Notes: generated by a model not told the origin, from the sequence alone. DNA of 56,237 nt from Acidobacteriota bacterium (GCA_016213675.1 JACQZW010000063.1:1-56237); one strand, 5' to 3'. Numbered from the stretch's first letter, positions 1 through 8,829 are shown. A program made the numbers and translations.

Positions 1-215
1 ATCGCCGTGGGGTGTCGGTGGCCCGAGGAGCGAAGCGACGAGGGAACACCGAGGGGCCCCACGGCGAGCCGGCCTGCTCGGTCGCGCGCGGAGGATCGCG
101 CTGCCGGCCGCGTGGGAACGCGGCCGGCAGCGCAAGCCCGACACAGGGGCGGCCATACAAGGGGACGGACCTGGGTCCGTGATTGGCGGCAAGTCTGGAG
201 GCAGGGCCTCCGAAC
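1..215 (+). repeat. Structured intergenic repeat, copy A (three hairpins)
   Basis: This copy aligns with the reverse complement of about 18880-19096. It contains three stems in order. Stem 1 has 11-bp arms TCGCCGTGGGG (2-12) and CCCCACGGCGA (57-67), enclosing an inner TCGGTG/CACCGA pairing (15-20, 47-52). Stem 2 has perfect 15-bp arms at 98-112 and 119-133 with a 6-nt loop. Stem 3 is ACGGACC/GGTCCGT (165-171, 174-180). Stems 1 and 2 differ in sequence from the other copy yet remain paired, while stem 3 and its flanks are almost identical. A further GGAGGC/GCCTCC hairpin sits at 197-211. The element may continue beyond the left edge of the window. No coding potential is convincing. Whether it acts as RNA, as a REP-like DNA element or as a mobile remnant is not decided by the sequence. 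Confidence 0.7.
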
Positions 216-272
216 CTGATGGAGTCTTTCGGGCGACGGCGGTGTTTGCAGGCGCGACGGAATCGCAGGTCC

Positions 273-301
273 TTGTCCGGTCTGGGAGGTCAGCGTAGAA
301 T
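273..301 (+). promoter_or_regulatory. Sigma-70-type promoter for the 333-830 gene
   Basis: TTGTCC (273-278) and TAGAAT (296-301) are separated by 17 nt, the optimal spacing for a housekeeping promoter. The predicted transcript would start about 25 nt before the ATG at 333, which has a GGAGG ribosome site at 323-327. The genes at 333, 834, 1221 and 1610 follow with small gaps or overlaps, so this promoter probably drives the whole four-gene block. Confidence 0.6.
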
Positions 302-332
302 CTGTGTTACGAAGGAACGTCTGGAGGCGCAC

Positions 333-830
333 ATGACCGCAGAGAAGAAGTCGTCGAACATCGAGGAGAAGATCGACCGGCTCGAGGACAACGTCCACGA
401 GGTGCTGGCGGGGACGAAGGAATCGCTTGCCCGTGCCGAGGAGTCGATGGAGAAGGCCAAGGAGGTGCTCGGCGAGGGGGTCGGGAAGGTAAAGACCCGC
501 TCCGCCGAAGCCTACGAGAAGGCCAAGGACTACCTGGTCGACGCGCGCTCGGCGCTCGACACGGCGCGCGAGAAGATGGGCGAGCTGTACGGGCGGGCCC
601 GCGAGCTGGCCGAGGAGATGTACGAGAAGGTCAAGTCGCAGTACGACCGGCTCGCCAGCGAGGTCAAGAAGGCCTACGCCAAGATCAAGGCCAAGGTGCA
701 GGAGATCGACGTCAAGGAGATGCGCGACGACGCCGTGGACTACATCCGGCGCAACCCCGGCAAGTCGATCCTCATCGCGCTGGCGGTGGGCTTCGCCGTG
801 GGTTACATGGTGCGCCGCCGGGAAGTGTGA
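333..830 (+). CDS. Small DUF883/ElaB-like coiled-coil membrane-anchored protein
   Basis: The 165-residue product is mostly a charged, Lys/Glu/Ala-rich helix (about residues 5-130) likely to form a coiled coil. It is followed by RRNPGKS and a short hydrophobic glycine-zipper segment (about 140-160) ending in basic residues. That C-terminal layout is the signature of the DUF883/ElaB/YqjD type of small inner-membrane proteins, which in enterobacteria are stress-related and can associate with ribosomes; that role is not shown here. The start at 333 is chosen because GGAGG precedes it and the upstream in-frame extension runs through the promoter and repeat. The next gene begins 3 nt after the stop and carries a similar anchor, so the two are probably made together. 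Confidence 0.75.
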   Translation: MTAEKKSSNIEEKIDRLEDNVHEVLAGTKESLARAEESMEKAKEVLGEGVGKVKTRSAEAYEKAKDYLVDARSALDTAREKMGELYGRARELAEEMYEKVKSQYDRLASEVKKAYAKIKAKVQEIDVKEMRDDAVDYIRRNPGKSILIALAVGFAVGYMVRRREV

Positions 831-833
831 CGC

Positions 834-1178
834 ATGGATGAACAGAAGGATCACGAGCTGGGCGAGAACACCGGCGAGAGCGACGAGGAGCGGACGCTCT
901 TCGAGCTCGAGGAGGATGACGAAGCCGCTGCCGACGAGGCGCACAAGTCGCGCCTCGATGCGGACTTCCTCCTCGACAAGGTGATTCCCGGGGAGATCGA
1001 CTGGCGTGATCTGGTCCGCCGCCATCCGCTCGTCTCGATCGGGGTGGCGGCCGGGCTCGGGTTCCTGCTCGGTCGCTCCAAGGGTGGGGCCATTGTGGCC
1101 GGCGCCTCGGCCGCGGTCACTGGCGCGGTGATGCGGCAGCTCACCGACGTCCTGGACGGCGACGTCTTCGAGTTCTAG
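834..1178 (+). CDS. Small acidic protein with DUF883-like membrane anchor
   Basis: The product has 114 residues. The N-terminal half is strongly acidic (Glu/Asp-rich, about 1-45). A segment with RRHPLVSIGVAAGLGF follows, giving one or two hydrophobic glycine-rich helices (about 65-105). The RRHPL...G..xGFLLGR pattern parallels RRNPGKS...GFAVGY in the gene just upstream, so both appear to be variants of the same anchor. It starts 3 nt after the preceding stop, so translation is likely coupled. Function is not recognised; a role at the inner membrane alongside its neighbour is inference. Confidence 0.65.
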   Translation: MDEQKDHELGENTGESDEERTLFELEEDDEAAADEAHKSRLDADFLLDKVIPGEIDWRDLVRRHPLVSIGVAAGLGFLLGRSKGGAIVAGASAAVTGAVMRQLTDVLDGDVFEF

Positions 1179-1220
1179 GAACCCGGGCGCGCGGCCACGT
1201 CCCGGGGCGCGGGGGAGCCC

Positions 1221-1613
1221 ATGCCCTACTGTCCGTCCTGTGGCGTCGAGTACCGCGAGGGGTTCACTCGTTGCTCGGACTGCGACGTGGAACTGGTGGC
1301 TGCGCTGCCGCCCGACGAAGGCCAGGCCGTCGGCGACGAGTCGTGGGTCGCGGTCGCGGCCTTCACCACCGACGAGGCGGCCGGGCTGGCGCTCGGGTTC
1401 CTCCGCGGTGAGGGCCTCCGGGCCGAGGTGCTCGACAAGATGATGCACGTGCAGCCGTACGGGATGGGTCTCCTCGGCGAGGTCGTACTCATGGTCCCGG
1501 AGTCCGAGGCGGCGCGGGCCCGCGAGCTGCTCGCCGAGGCCGATCTCGGTGGCGTCGCGCTGGCCGAAAACAGCGATGCCGAGAACCCGTCCCCGGACAA
1601 GGAGCAAGCGTGA
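1221..1613 (+). CDS. Zinc-ribbon protein with DUF2007-like domain
   Basis: The 130-residue protein opens with a zinc ribbon, CPSC at residues 4-7 and CSDC at about 18-21, typical of a small structural zinc site. The rest (about 40-115) has the alternating strand-helix pattern of DUF2007-type putative signal-transducing domains: an exposed AAFTTDEAAGLALGFLRGEG segment and later EVVLMVPESEAARARELL. Its stop overlaps the GTG of the kinase gene by 4 nt (GTGA), so the two products are translationally coupled and could act together. The exact function is unknown. Confidence 0.7.
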   Translation: MPYCPSCGVEYREGFTRCSDCDVELVAALPPDEGQAVGDESWVAVAAFTTDEAAGLALGFLRGEGLRAEVLDKMMHVQPYGMGLLGEVVLMVPESEAARARELLAEADLGGVALAENSDAENPSPDKEQA

Positions 1614-3373
1614 CGACTCCGAGTCAGTTCGGCCGTTACCAGATCACCGGCGAGCTCGGCCGTGGGGCGATGGGCGTCGTCTACCGCGGCGTCGATCCAG
1701 CCCTCGACCGCCACGTCGCCATCAAGGTCATCGCCGCACGCTTCGCGGGCGCTCACGTTCCCATCGAGGAGCTCGAGGCGCGCTTCCTCCGCGAGGCCAA
1801 GGTGTCGGCGAAGATCAGCCACCCGGGCGTCGTCACCGTCTTCGACGCCGGCCGGGAGGGTGATTCGCTGTACCTCGTGATGGAGCTGGTCGACGGCGAC
1901 TCGCTCGGCGATCGGATGGCCCGCGGCCAGTACCCGACGATGCCCGAGGCGCTCGAGCTGATTGCGCAGGTCGCCGAGGCGCTCGGCGCCGCCCACGCGA
2001 TGGGCGTCGTCCACCGCGACGTCAAGCCGGCCAACATCATGATCAACCGGGCCGGCCGGGTGAAGGTGACCGACTTCGGCGTCGCCAAGGCGGTGGGCGA
2101 GGGGACCGACCTCACCCGCACCGGGACCGTGGTCGGCAGCCCGGCCTACATGGCGCCGGAGCAGGTGCGGGGCGAAACGGTCGACGGCCGTGCCGACCTC
2201 TTCTCGCTCGGCGTCGTGCTCTACGAGCTGGTGCTGCGGCGCAAGCCTTTCCCCGCCGACACCCTCACGACGCTGATCTTCCAGATCCTCAACGACGACC
2301 CGCTGGCCAAGCCGGAGCAGCTCGCGCTGCTTGGTGACGAGACTGCGACGTTCCTCCGCACCTGCCTAACCAAGGACCCGAAGCAACGCGTCCCGGACGC
2401 GGCCTCGTTCGCCTCCGGAGCGCGGGCGCTGATCGCCCGGGTGAGCCGGCGGCAGGTCGACCAGACGGCTCCTACGACCGTCTTGCAGGCGTCGCGGACC
2501 GCGACCGGGGCAGCGCAGGCCCCGCCCCCGCCGGGCGCCACGGTCGCCGTGCCGCCCCCGGTCGGCGCGAGCCGCGTCGCGCCGCCACCGCCGACCGCGA
2601 CGACGTCGGTACCCCCGCCGTCGCCCACAGCCACGGGGCCGATGCCGCCGCGGCCGGTCGAGGTGACGTCGCCGACCCGGAAGTTCCCCGCCGCGGTGCA
2701 ACCTCCGGCGGCGCCCCCGCCGCCGCCGGTCGCTCCCTCCGCCGCTGCTCCACCGCCGGCGCGGCGGGTCCCGTGGGTCCCCCTGCTCATCCTCGCGTTC
2801 GGCGTCGTTGCCGTGGTGGCGACCCTGGCCTGGCTGCGCCGGACACCCCCGCCGCCGCCGGCCGGCGAGGCGCTGCTCGGGCAGGTCGCGCCGCCGGTCG
2901 CATCGCTGCCGACCCCGGAAGTCGGTGAGGTCGGCCAGGTCGTTCCGCCGACGGTGACGCCCCCGCCGCTCCTGCCCACCGCTCCGCCGACCCAGGTGAT
3001 GGCGTCCCCGACCCAGGCGTTCGCTCCGGTGGTGTGGGCCACGGCCACCTCGGCGCCGTGGGTGCCCCCGACCGAGGAGCCGCCGACGGCGACCCCGACC
3101 CCGCCGATCGAGAAGATCTTCACCTGCCAGAAGGGCGCGAAGTTCAACGTCTCGCCCGAGGACACCGAGGTCTGGATCGAGGGCAAGAAGATCGGGACCG
3201 CGGACGACTGGGACGACATGGGGGGCGGGAAGGTCTTCGACTTCCCCAAGCCGGGCACCTACTACGTGCGCCTGACCCTCAAGGGCTACAAGACCGCCTG
3301 GGTCAAGGTCGTGGTCAAGCCCGACGCCAAGGATGACGTCGCCAACGTCGACACCGAGCTGAGCGAGGACTGA
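1610..3373 (+). CDS. Transmembrane Ser/Thr protein kinase (PknB-like) with PEGA-like tail
   Basis: The 587-residue protein starts with a complete Hanks-type kinase domain (about 10-275). Visible are the glycine loop GELGRGAMG (14-22), the ATP-binding Lys39 in VAIK, Glu62, the catalytic HRDVKPAN (Asp137) and the metal-binding DFG at 155-157, then an APE motif. A long Pro/Ala-rich linker, one hydrophobic segment (about 385-407) and a second Pro/Thr-rich stretch follow. The last 70 residues resemble a PEGA domain (EVWIEGKKIG... GTYYVRLTLKGYKTAWVKV), a fold usually found outside the membrane. All catalytic residues are present, so it should be active. GTG is the start, overlapping the previous stop. 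Substrates are not evident. Confidence 0.92.
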   Translation: MTTPSQFGRYQITGELGRGAMGVVYRGVDPALDRHVAIKVIAARFAGAHVPIEELEARFLREAKVSAKISHPGVVTVFDAGREGDSLYLVMELVDGDSLGDRMARGQYPTMPEALELIAQVAEALGAAHAMGVVHRDVKPANIMINRAGRVKVTDFGVAKAVGEGTDLTRTGTVVGSPAYMAPEQVRGETVDGRADLFSLGVVLYELVLRRKPFPADTLTTLIFQILNDDPLAKPEQLALLGDETATFLRTCLTKDPKQRVPDAASFASGARALIARVSRRQVDQTAPTTVLQASRTATGAAQAPPPPGATVAVPPPVGASRVAPPPPTATTSVPPPSPTATGPMPPRPVEVTSPTRKFPAAVQPPAAPPPPPVAPSAAAPPPARRVPWVPLLILAFGVVAVVATLAWLRRTPPPPPAGEALLGQVAPPVASLPTPEVGEVGQVVPPTVTPPPLLPTAPPTQVMASPTQAFAPVVWATATSAPWVPPTEEPPTATPTPPIEKIFTCQKGAKFNVSPEDTEVWIEGKKIGTADDWDDMGGGKVFDFPKPGTYYVRLTLKGYKTAWVKVVVKPDAKDDVANVDTELSED

Positions 3374-3486
3374 CGCTCGCGCCCGAGCTTTCGACGAGGC
3401 ATTCTGTGTCCGAGCTCTGACCGGGCGGGCGATGGCTGCGGGCGGAGGGAAGCCGCCCCTGACCCGGTTTCCTGTCCGCGGTCCCC

Positions 3487-3978
3487 CTACCCGACGCGCA
3501 GGGCGTGGAGCGCGTCGCGGACGGGCTCGGGGACCAGGCCCGAGACGTCGCCGCCGAGGGTCCAGATCTCCTTGATCACCCGTGACGACAGGTAGACGAA
3601 CGCCTCGTTGGGGGTGAGCATCACGGTGTCCACGGCGTCCCACAGTCGGCGGTTCATCAGGGCGAGCTGGAACTCGTACTCGAAGTCGGAGACGGCGCGC
3701 ATCCCGCGGACGATGATGCGGGCGCGGGAGTGGCGCATGAAGTCGACGAGCAGGCCGGAGAAGGCGGTCACCTCGACGCCGGGGAACCCGGCCAGCGACT
3801 CGGTCGCCAGGCGGACCCGCTCGGACACCGGCAGCAGCGGCTGCTTCTCCGTGTTCTCGAGGATCGCCACGACGACGCGCGGGAACATCCCGGTGGCGCG
3901 CCGCACGATGTCCACGTGGCCGAGGTGGAGCGGGTCGAAGCTGCCGGGGTACACCGCGGTGATCGGCTGCTCGCTCAT
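3487..3978 (-). CDS. coaD: Phosphopantetheine adenylyltransferase
   Basis: The 163-residue protein transfers AMP from ATP to 4'-phosphopantetheine, the penultimate step of coenzyme A synthesis. It has the family's full length. The nucleotidyltransferase signature is clear: YPGSFDPLHLGH at 10-21 (His18 and His21 forming the HxGH site), the substrate loop around VRGMRAVSDFEYE, and the late SSRVIKE motif. The start overlaps by 4 nt the stop of the upstream propeller gene, making it the last gene of a minus-strand operon. It faces the kinase gene convergently; a weak hairpin (GGGCGG/CCGCCC, 3440-3458) lies between them. Confidence 0.97.
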   Translation of the reverse strand: MSEQPITAVYPGSFDPLHLGHVDIVRRATGMFPRVVVAILENTEKQPLLPVSERVRLATESLAGFPGVEVTAFSGLLVDFMRHSRARIIVRGMRAVSDFEYEFQLALMNRRLWDAVDTVMLTPNEAFVYLSSRVIKEIWTLGGDVSGLVPEPVRDALHALRVG

Positions 3979-6062
3979 GGCTTCTCCTCCACCGCCGCGA
4001 CGGCGCGGTTGTGGTGGTCGTCGACCGCGCGCACCGCGAGGACGTGGGCCGCTCCGGCGACGGGCAGGCGGAACGTCTCGCGCCGGCCGTCGAGCAGACC
4101 GTCATCGGGGGCGAGCGCCTGCCAGAGATCGGCGTCGCGGTTCCACTCGACCCGGGCGATCGCCGACGCCGCGTCCTCGACGGAGATGACCCACTCCGTG
4201 CCGCGCCGCTCGAGGGTCACCCGCGGCGGCGTGTTGTCGACCGTGAGGTAGCTCGAGATCCGGGCCGAGCGCTCCGGTTCTTCGGGGTTGGCCGGCTCGT
4301 CGCTGGCGGTGAGGCGGAAGCGGTACACGCCGTCGGCGAGGGCCTGGGTGTCGAGCGCGAGGACGGTCGTCTCCAGCCGCTCGCGCAGCGGCCACCAGCG
4401 CCCCGCGCCGGCGGGCTGGACCTCGACGTCGAAGCGGAGCGGGTCGCCGTTGGGGTCCTCGGCCTTCCACGACAGACTCTGGTAGCCGACCCGGTAGTAC
4501 TTCTTTCCCAGGGAGATCTGCCGATCGGCGGAGCCGTCGTCCAGGGTGGTGAAGATGCCCGACAGGTCGGGATGGTCGACCTCGACGACGCGATCGGCCG
4601 GCGGTGCGCCTTTGAGGAACACCTCGCCGGGCTCGTGGAGGGTCAACTCCTTGACCTCCGGGGGGAGGTTGACCTGCCGGTAGGCGATCTCCACGCGCTC
4701 GACGCGCGCGGTGGCCGGGCCCTGGAGGTCGAGCTGCCACTGGAGGTAGCGCGCCGGCGGGACGCCGACGCGGGCCGCGGCGCACGGCGTCGCGGCCGAC
4801 CAGGCGCCCCACTGCTCGCCGGGCTCAGCCGTGGCGCCGGACCGGAAGCGCATCGTGCAGGCGGCGCCCGGCGGGAGCTGCGCGCGCACCGCCACCTCGC
4901 CCCAGGCGGCGGGCTGGCCGGCGTCGAGGGCCGGCGACGTGAACGTCCCGCGCGGCGCCCCCGAGCGGCGCATGAGCTTGACTGGCCCCTGGGTGAGCAC
5001 GACGTCGCCGGCGCTCTCCAGCGCCACGACCTGGGCGGCGTCGACGGCGTCGAGCTGCGCCGGGGTGCCGTCGATCAGCGCCCACAGCTCGCCCTCCATG
5101 CCGATCCCGATGACCGGTCCGTTCGGGCCCCAGACCACGCTGCCCGCGAGCTGCTTCGAGAAGCGGTGCAGCGACGTCACCGCCCCGGTCGGCAGGACGC
5201 GGAGGATCTCCGAGGTGGCGGGGCCGCCCTTGTCGGACGACGGCGTCGGCGGCGGACCGTCGCCGACGGTCACGGTGACGGAGGGCTCGCCGCCCTTGTC
5301 CTCGACGACGGGCTTGCCCATCGTCGGGTCGCCGGTGAGGGCGGCCGCGATCAGGGCGCCGTCGGGCGCCACCGCGAGCGCGGCGATCTCGGTGAACGTC
5401 GAGTCGGCGAGCACCACGACGGGTCCTTCGCCCGACCAGCGGACGACCAGCCCCTTGCCCGACGTTCCGGCGAACAGCGTGTCGCCGCTCACGGCCAGGC
5501 AGCGGGCGTGGGTGTCGGGGACGTCGGCTGCCGTTTCGAGGCCCTTGGTCGTGAGTCGCAACAGCCTGGCGGGGTTGCCGGCGGCGGCGACGAGGGCGCC
5601 GCGGAACCAGGCGAGGTCCCAGAGGTTGCCCTCGGCCAGGGTGGCCACGGTCTCGAGCTTGCCCGCGGCGCCGACGCGGACGAGGAGTGCCGGCACGGCG
5701 GTGGCCGCCCACACGGTGCCCTGCGGGTCCACGAGGAGGGCCGTGACCTGGTCGGCCGCGACCTCGCCGAGGAGCGCCTTCTTGCCGTCCCGGACCGAGT
5801 AGATGCGGGCCGGATGGCCGGTGCCGACGATGACGGTGCCGTCGGGCGCGACGGCCAAGGCGAGGCCGAGCGGCTCGGAGAACTCGGCCACCGTGAGCAG
5901 TGGCGACAGCGGCTGCAGTGCGCCGTCGGCGTGGATGGCCACGCCGCGCCCGGTGGCGTCGGCGAGAGCCCGAGGCGTGTCGGCGACGAAGCGGCGGGTC
6001 TGACCGGCCTCGAGGGCGGTGGCGGCGGCGAGCGCGAGCAGCACGGCGAGGGGGCGCGTCAT
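3975..6062 (-). CDS. Secreted beta-propeller protein with Ig/FN3-like C-terminus
   Basis: The 695-residue protein begins with a signal peptide (about 1-20). Residues 40-370 hold repeated blades with VAPDGTVIVGTG, DPQGTVWAAT and VAPDGALIAAAL type motifs, as in WD40/NHL-like propellers. The second half (about 380-690) looks like successive beta-sandwich domains, with EDPNGDPLRFDVEV and VDNTPPRVTLERR resembling Ig or fibronectin type III modules that frame a 'remaining fragment' comparison. No catalytic motif was recognised. It overlaps both neighbours by 4 nt (S55 peptidase upstream, coaD downstream), so the three are co-transcribed. A role in the periplasm or at the surface is inference from the signal peptide. 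Confidence 0.75.
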   Translation of the reverse strand: MTRPLAVLLALAAATALEAGQTRRFVADTPRALADATGRGVAIHADGALQPLSPLLTVAEFSEPLGLALAVAPDGTVIVGTGHPARIYSVRDGKKALLGEVAADQVTALLVDPQGTVWAATAVPALLVRVGAAGKLETVATLAEGNLWDLAWFRGALVAAAGNPARLLRLTTKGLETAADVPDTHARCLAVSGDTLFAGTSGKGLVVRWSGEGPVVVLADSTFTEIAALAVAPDGALIAAALTGDPTMGKPVVEDKGGEPSVTVTVGDGPPPTPSSDKGGPATSEILRVLPTGAVTSLHRFSKQLAGSVVWGPNGPVIGIGMEGELWALIDGTPAQLDAVDAAQVVALESAGDVVLTQGPVKLMRRSGAPRGTFTSPALDAGQPAAWGEVAVRAQLPPGAACTMRFRSGATAEPGEQWGAWSAATPCAAARVGVPPARYLQWQLDLQGPATARVERVEIAYRQVNLPPEVKELTLHEPGEVFLKGAPPADRVVEVDHPDLSGIFTTLDDGSADRQISLGKKYYRVGYQSLSWKAEDPNGDPLRFDVEVQPAGAGRWWPLRERLETTVLALDTQALADGVYRFRLTASDEPANPEEPERSARISSYLTVDNTPPRVTLERRGTEWVISVEDAASAIARVEWNRDADLWQALAPDDGLLDGRRETFRLPVAGAAHVLAVRAVDDHHNRAVAAVEEKP

Positions 6063-7780
6063 GGCGACTCCGGGGCGGGTGGACGGACGGTGATCGGGAT
6101 GCGGAACGCCCCTTCCAGCGGGAAGGGCGCGGACCAGCGGGACTCGGCGACGATCGCGCTCTGCAGCCGGGCCGCGTTGCTCTTGCCCATGCCGATCATC
6201 AGCGTGGCGGCGTACGACGGCGGCAGAGCCGGCTGGGACGTTCCGTTCAGGGCGATGCCCCGCTCGCGCGTCTCCAGCGCCGCCACCAGCGTCGTGTTGG
6301 GCTCGATGAGCGAGAGCTGGGCGAGCTGTCCGGCGAAGTCGGCCGGCGCCACGGCGGCGGCCTTGAGTCGGTAGTCGGTGGCCGCCGCCCCGTCCCCGAC
6401 GATGAGGTCCGCCGGGCCGGGCGGCATGCCGGCGGGGACCCGGAGCGTCAGGGAGACCTCGCGGGCTTCGCCGCGGTACGGCGCAAGCCGCGCGTTGACG
6501 ACGAGGTCATCGCCGGGTTCGACGGTCGACCGGGTAGGCCAGACGTCGGTGATGGCGGCATACTCCGGCGCCTCGCTGCGGCGGAGGCGGACGTCCACGC
6601 CTCTGAGGGCGGGTCGAGGAAACGGCGAGTTCTCCACGAAGCTCACCGCGGCGCCGGTGAAGGTCGCGATGCGGGCGAGCGCGTCGAAGCCCCGGGACGC
6701 CTGGTCGATCGAGGCGGAGCGGCCGTCCGCGAAGTCGAGGGTCAGCGTCACCTGCACGGTGGACTCGCCGGTGGCGGCGCCGCGCGCGGTGAGGCAGGCA
6801 TTGGTCAGGAAGGTGACGAGCAGCGGCTCGAGGAGGGGCACCTCGGCGACCCGGAAGCGCCAGGTGCGCTCGCCGAGCGGCTCGCTCAGGTGAACGGTGA
6901 CGGGCAGGCCTTCCGGCGCCGGGCCGGTCATGGCGAGGATCCCCGGCGCCCGGTCGGCGACGAAGGTGCCGAACGGCGCACCCACGGTGAACACCTTGAA
7001 CGACGACTGGTACGACGACTGCACCGCGAGCGTGCGGGCGCGGGCGGCCGGGACGCGGATCCCGCCGAGGGAGAACATCGGGTGGCCGAACGCCCACACC
7101 CGCTCGCCGTCGCGGGCTGTGACGGTGCCGCCTGCCGCCAACGTCGCGTCGCCCCAGACCAGGAGCGCCGCGACCATGTCGCCGGCCTCGGGGACTCCGG
7201 CGGGCCCGGGCCCGCCGCCGGCGGGGACGGGCTCGAGCCCGGCCGTCGCCAGGAGCTCGCGGCCATAGCCGCCGGGCAGGTCGAAGCCGGCCACCGCCAG
7301 CGGCAGGGCGCGGCCGGGGGCGGGCGCGGCGAGACGGGGCAGCACCGCGGCGAGCGGAGCGTCACCCGTGGAAATCGACGCCAGAGAAGTCAGGGTCGGG
7401 GGCGTCGCCGGGGCGGTCGGCCCACCCTCGATGGCGTGCATCGCGGCGAACGGCGTCACGCCGCCCAGTGGCTCGCGGGCGAACGACCACCCGAACGCCA
7501 CCGCGCCGAGCAGCTTCCCGTCGACGTAGACCGGCGAGCCGCTCATCCCGGCGACGACGCCGGTGCCGGCGAAGCGCTCGTCGGCGAGCCGGACGAGCAC
7601 GGCGCTCTTGTCGGGACCGGTTGCGTCGAGGACGCCGAGCACCTCGACGGGGATCTCGATCCGCTGCCCGCCGGTCCACTCGGTGACGCACACGCCTTTC
7701 TGGCCGGGCGTGACGGCCGCCGGGTCGAGCCAGGTCAGGGCGGAGGCGAGCAGCAGGGGCGCGGCGAGCGTGATCGTCAC
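6059..7780 (-). CDS. SpoIVB-type peptidase S55 domain protein
   Basis: The 573-residue exported protein has a short hydrophobic N-terminus. It then matches the secreted S55 type: an early VEVLGVL strand, then VVAGMSGSPVYVDGKLLGAV (about 75-95), whose GMSGSP carries the presumed nucleophile. A second hallmark block follows about 160 residues later: RDGERVWAFGHPMFSLGG, then YQSSFKVFTVGAPFGTFVADR. The C-terminal half is beta-rich and poorly conserved. In Bacillus, SpoIVB is a signalling protease of sporulation; here no sporulation genes are present, so the role is different or unknown. A GTG at 7780 is the chosen start, 11 nt after the DAHP synthase stop. The much longer upstream reading frame overlaps that gene and is rejected. 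Confidence 0.85.
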   Translation of the reverse strand: MTITLAAPLLLASALTWLDPAAVTPGQKGVCVTEWTGGQRIEIPVEVLGVLDATGPDKSAVLVRLADERFAGTGVVAGMSGSPVYVDGKLLGAVAFGWSFAREPLGGVTPFAAMHAIEGGPTAPATPPTLTSLASISTGDAPLAAVLPRLAAPAPGRALPLAVAGFDLPGGYGRELLATAGLEPVPAGGGPGPAGVPEAGDMVAALLVWGDATLAAGGTVTARDGERVWAFGHPMFSLGGIRVPAARARTLAVQSSYQSSFKVFTVGAPFGTFVADRAPGILAMTGPAPEGLPVTVHLSEPLGERTWRFRVAEVPLLEPLLVTFLTNACLTARGAATGESTVQVTLTLDFADGRSASIDQASRGFDALARIATFTGAAVSFVENSPFPRPALRGVDVRLRRSEAPEYAAITDVWPTRSTVEPGDDLVVNARLAPYRGEAREVSLTLRVPAGMPPGPADLIVGDGAAATDYRLKAAAVAPADFAGQLAQLSLIEPNTTLVAALETRERGIALNGTSQPALPPSYAATLMIGMGKSNAARLQSAIVAESRWSAPFPLEGAFRIPITVRPPAPESP

Positions 7781-7791
7781 GGCCGCCTGCC

Positions 7792-8829
7792 TCAGGCCGT
7801 GGGCCGCTGCTGCGCCGTCAGATGCCGTCCGACCAGGGGGAGGATCACCGGGAGCTGCTGCATGAGCTGGGCGAGCTCCTCCGGGACCACCGCCTGGGCG
7901 CCGTCCGAGAGCGCCCGGGACGGGTCGTGGTGGACCTCGATCATCAGCCCGTCGGCGCCCACCGCGGCGGCCGCGCGTGCCATCGGCAGCACCTTGTGGC
8001 GCTTGCCGGTGCCGTGCGAGGGGTCGACGATGATCGGCAGGTGGGACAGTCGCTGCACGGCCACGACCGCGGCGAGGTCCACCGTATTGCGGGTGTGCTC
8101 GGTGAAGGTGCGGATGCCGCGCTCGCAGAGGACGACCTCGTAGTTGCCCTCGGAGAGGACGTACTCGGCGGCCATCAGCAGCTCCTCGATGGTCGCCGCC
8201 AGGCCGCGCTTCAGGAGCACGGGCTTGCCCGCCTTGCCGCAGGTGCGCAGCAGCGAGTAGTTCTGCATGTTGCGGGCGCCGATCTGAATCATGTCGCAGC
8301 TCTCGACGACCGCCTCGAGCGACTCCTCGTCGAGCGCCTCGGAGACGATGGGCATGCCGACCTCGCGCCCGACCTGGCGGAGGATCGCCAGCCCCTCGCG
8401 GCCCAGGCCCTGGAAGGCGTACGGCGACGTCCGCGGCTTGTAGGCCCCGCCCCGGAGGATGTGGGCCCCGGCGGCGCGCGCCGCCCGGGCGATGGTCAAC
8501 GTCTGCTCCGGCGTCTCGACGGAACACGGTCCGGCCATGACCGCGAAACGGCCGCCGCCGACCTCGACGCCGCCGACCGAGATCACGGAGTCCTCGGGCT
8601 TCGCCTCGCGACTGACCAGCTTGTAGGGGTGGGAGACCGGGATGACCTCGAGCACGCCCGGCAGCGACTCGAACAGGCCCGGTTCGACGATGCTGCGGTT
8701 GCCGGTGATGCCGATGGCGACGCGCTGCGCGCCGGGGATGGGGTGCGCCTTGAGGCCGAGCGCCTCGATCTGCGCCGTGACCCGGTCGACCTGCTCCCGG
8801 GTCGCGCCCACCGTCATCACGATCAGCAT
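7792..8829 (-). CDS. aroF: 3-deoxy-7-phosphoheptulonate (DAHP) synthase, type I-beta
   Basis: The 345-residue enzyme condenses phosphoenolpyruvate and erythrose-4-phosphate, the first step of the shikimate pathway. Residues 1-70 form a ferredoxin-like regulatory domain (MLIVMTVGATREQVDRV...) found in the Thermotoga-type I-beta enzymes. The barrel carries AGPCSVET, KPRTSPYAFQGLG, QIGARNMQNYSLL, KPVLLKRG, the metal-ligand Cys in VLCERGIRT, and DPSHGTGKR. All of these are active-site motifs of the KDO8P/DAHP synthase superfamily. It heads the minus-strand run with the S55 peptidase. The second shikimate gene in this window, aroA, is about 25 kb away. AroF here denotes family, not feedback specificity. 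Confidence 0.95.
   Translation of the reverse strand: MLIVMTVGATREQVDRVTAQIEALGLKAHPIPGAQRVAIGITGNRSIVEPGLFESLPGVLEVIPVSHPYKLVSREAKPEDSVISVGGVEVGGGRFAVMAGPCSVETPEQTLTIARAARAAGAHILRGGAYKPRTSPYAFQGLGREGLAILRQVGREVGMPIVSEALDEESLEAVVESCDMIQIGARNMQNYSLLRTCGKAGKPVLLKRGLAATIEELLMAAEYVLSEGNYEVVLCERGIRTFTEHTRNTVDLAAVVAVQRLSHLPIIVDPSHGTGKRHKVLPMARAAAAVGADGLMIEVHHDPSRALSDGAQAVVPEELAQLMQQLPVILPLVGRHLTAQQRPTA

Noticed and set aside
3374..3486. tRNA or ncRNA in the kinase-coaD spacer
   Set aside because: No cloverleaf; only a weak GGGCGG/CCGCCC hairpin.
7781..8527. N-terminal extension of the S55 peptidase across the DAHP synthase gene
   Set aside because: The extension is Arg/Gly-rich, motif-free and overlaps aroF in another frame; a GTG at 7780 starts a signal-like segment.
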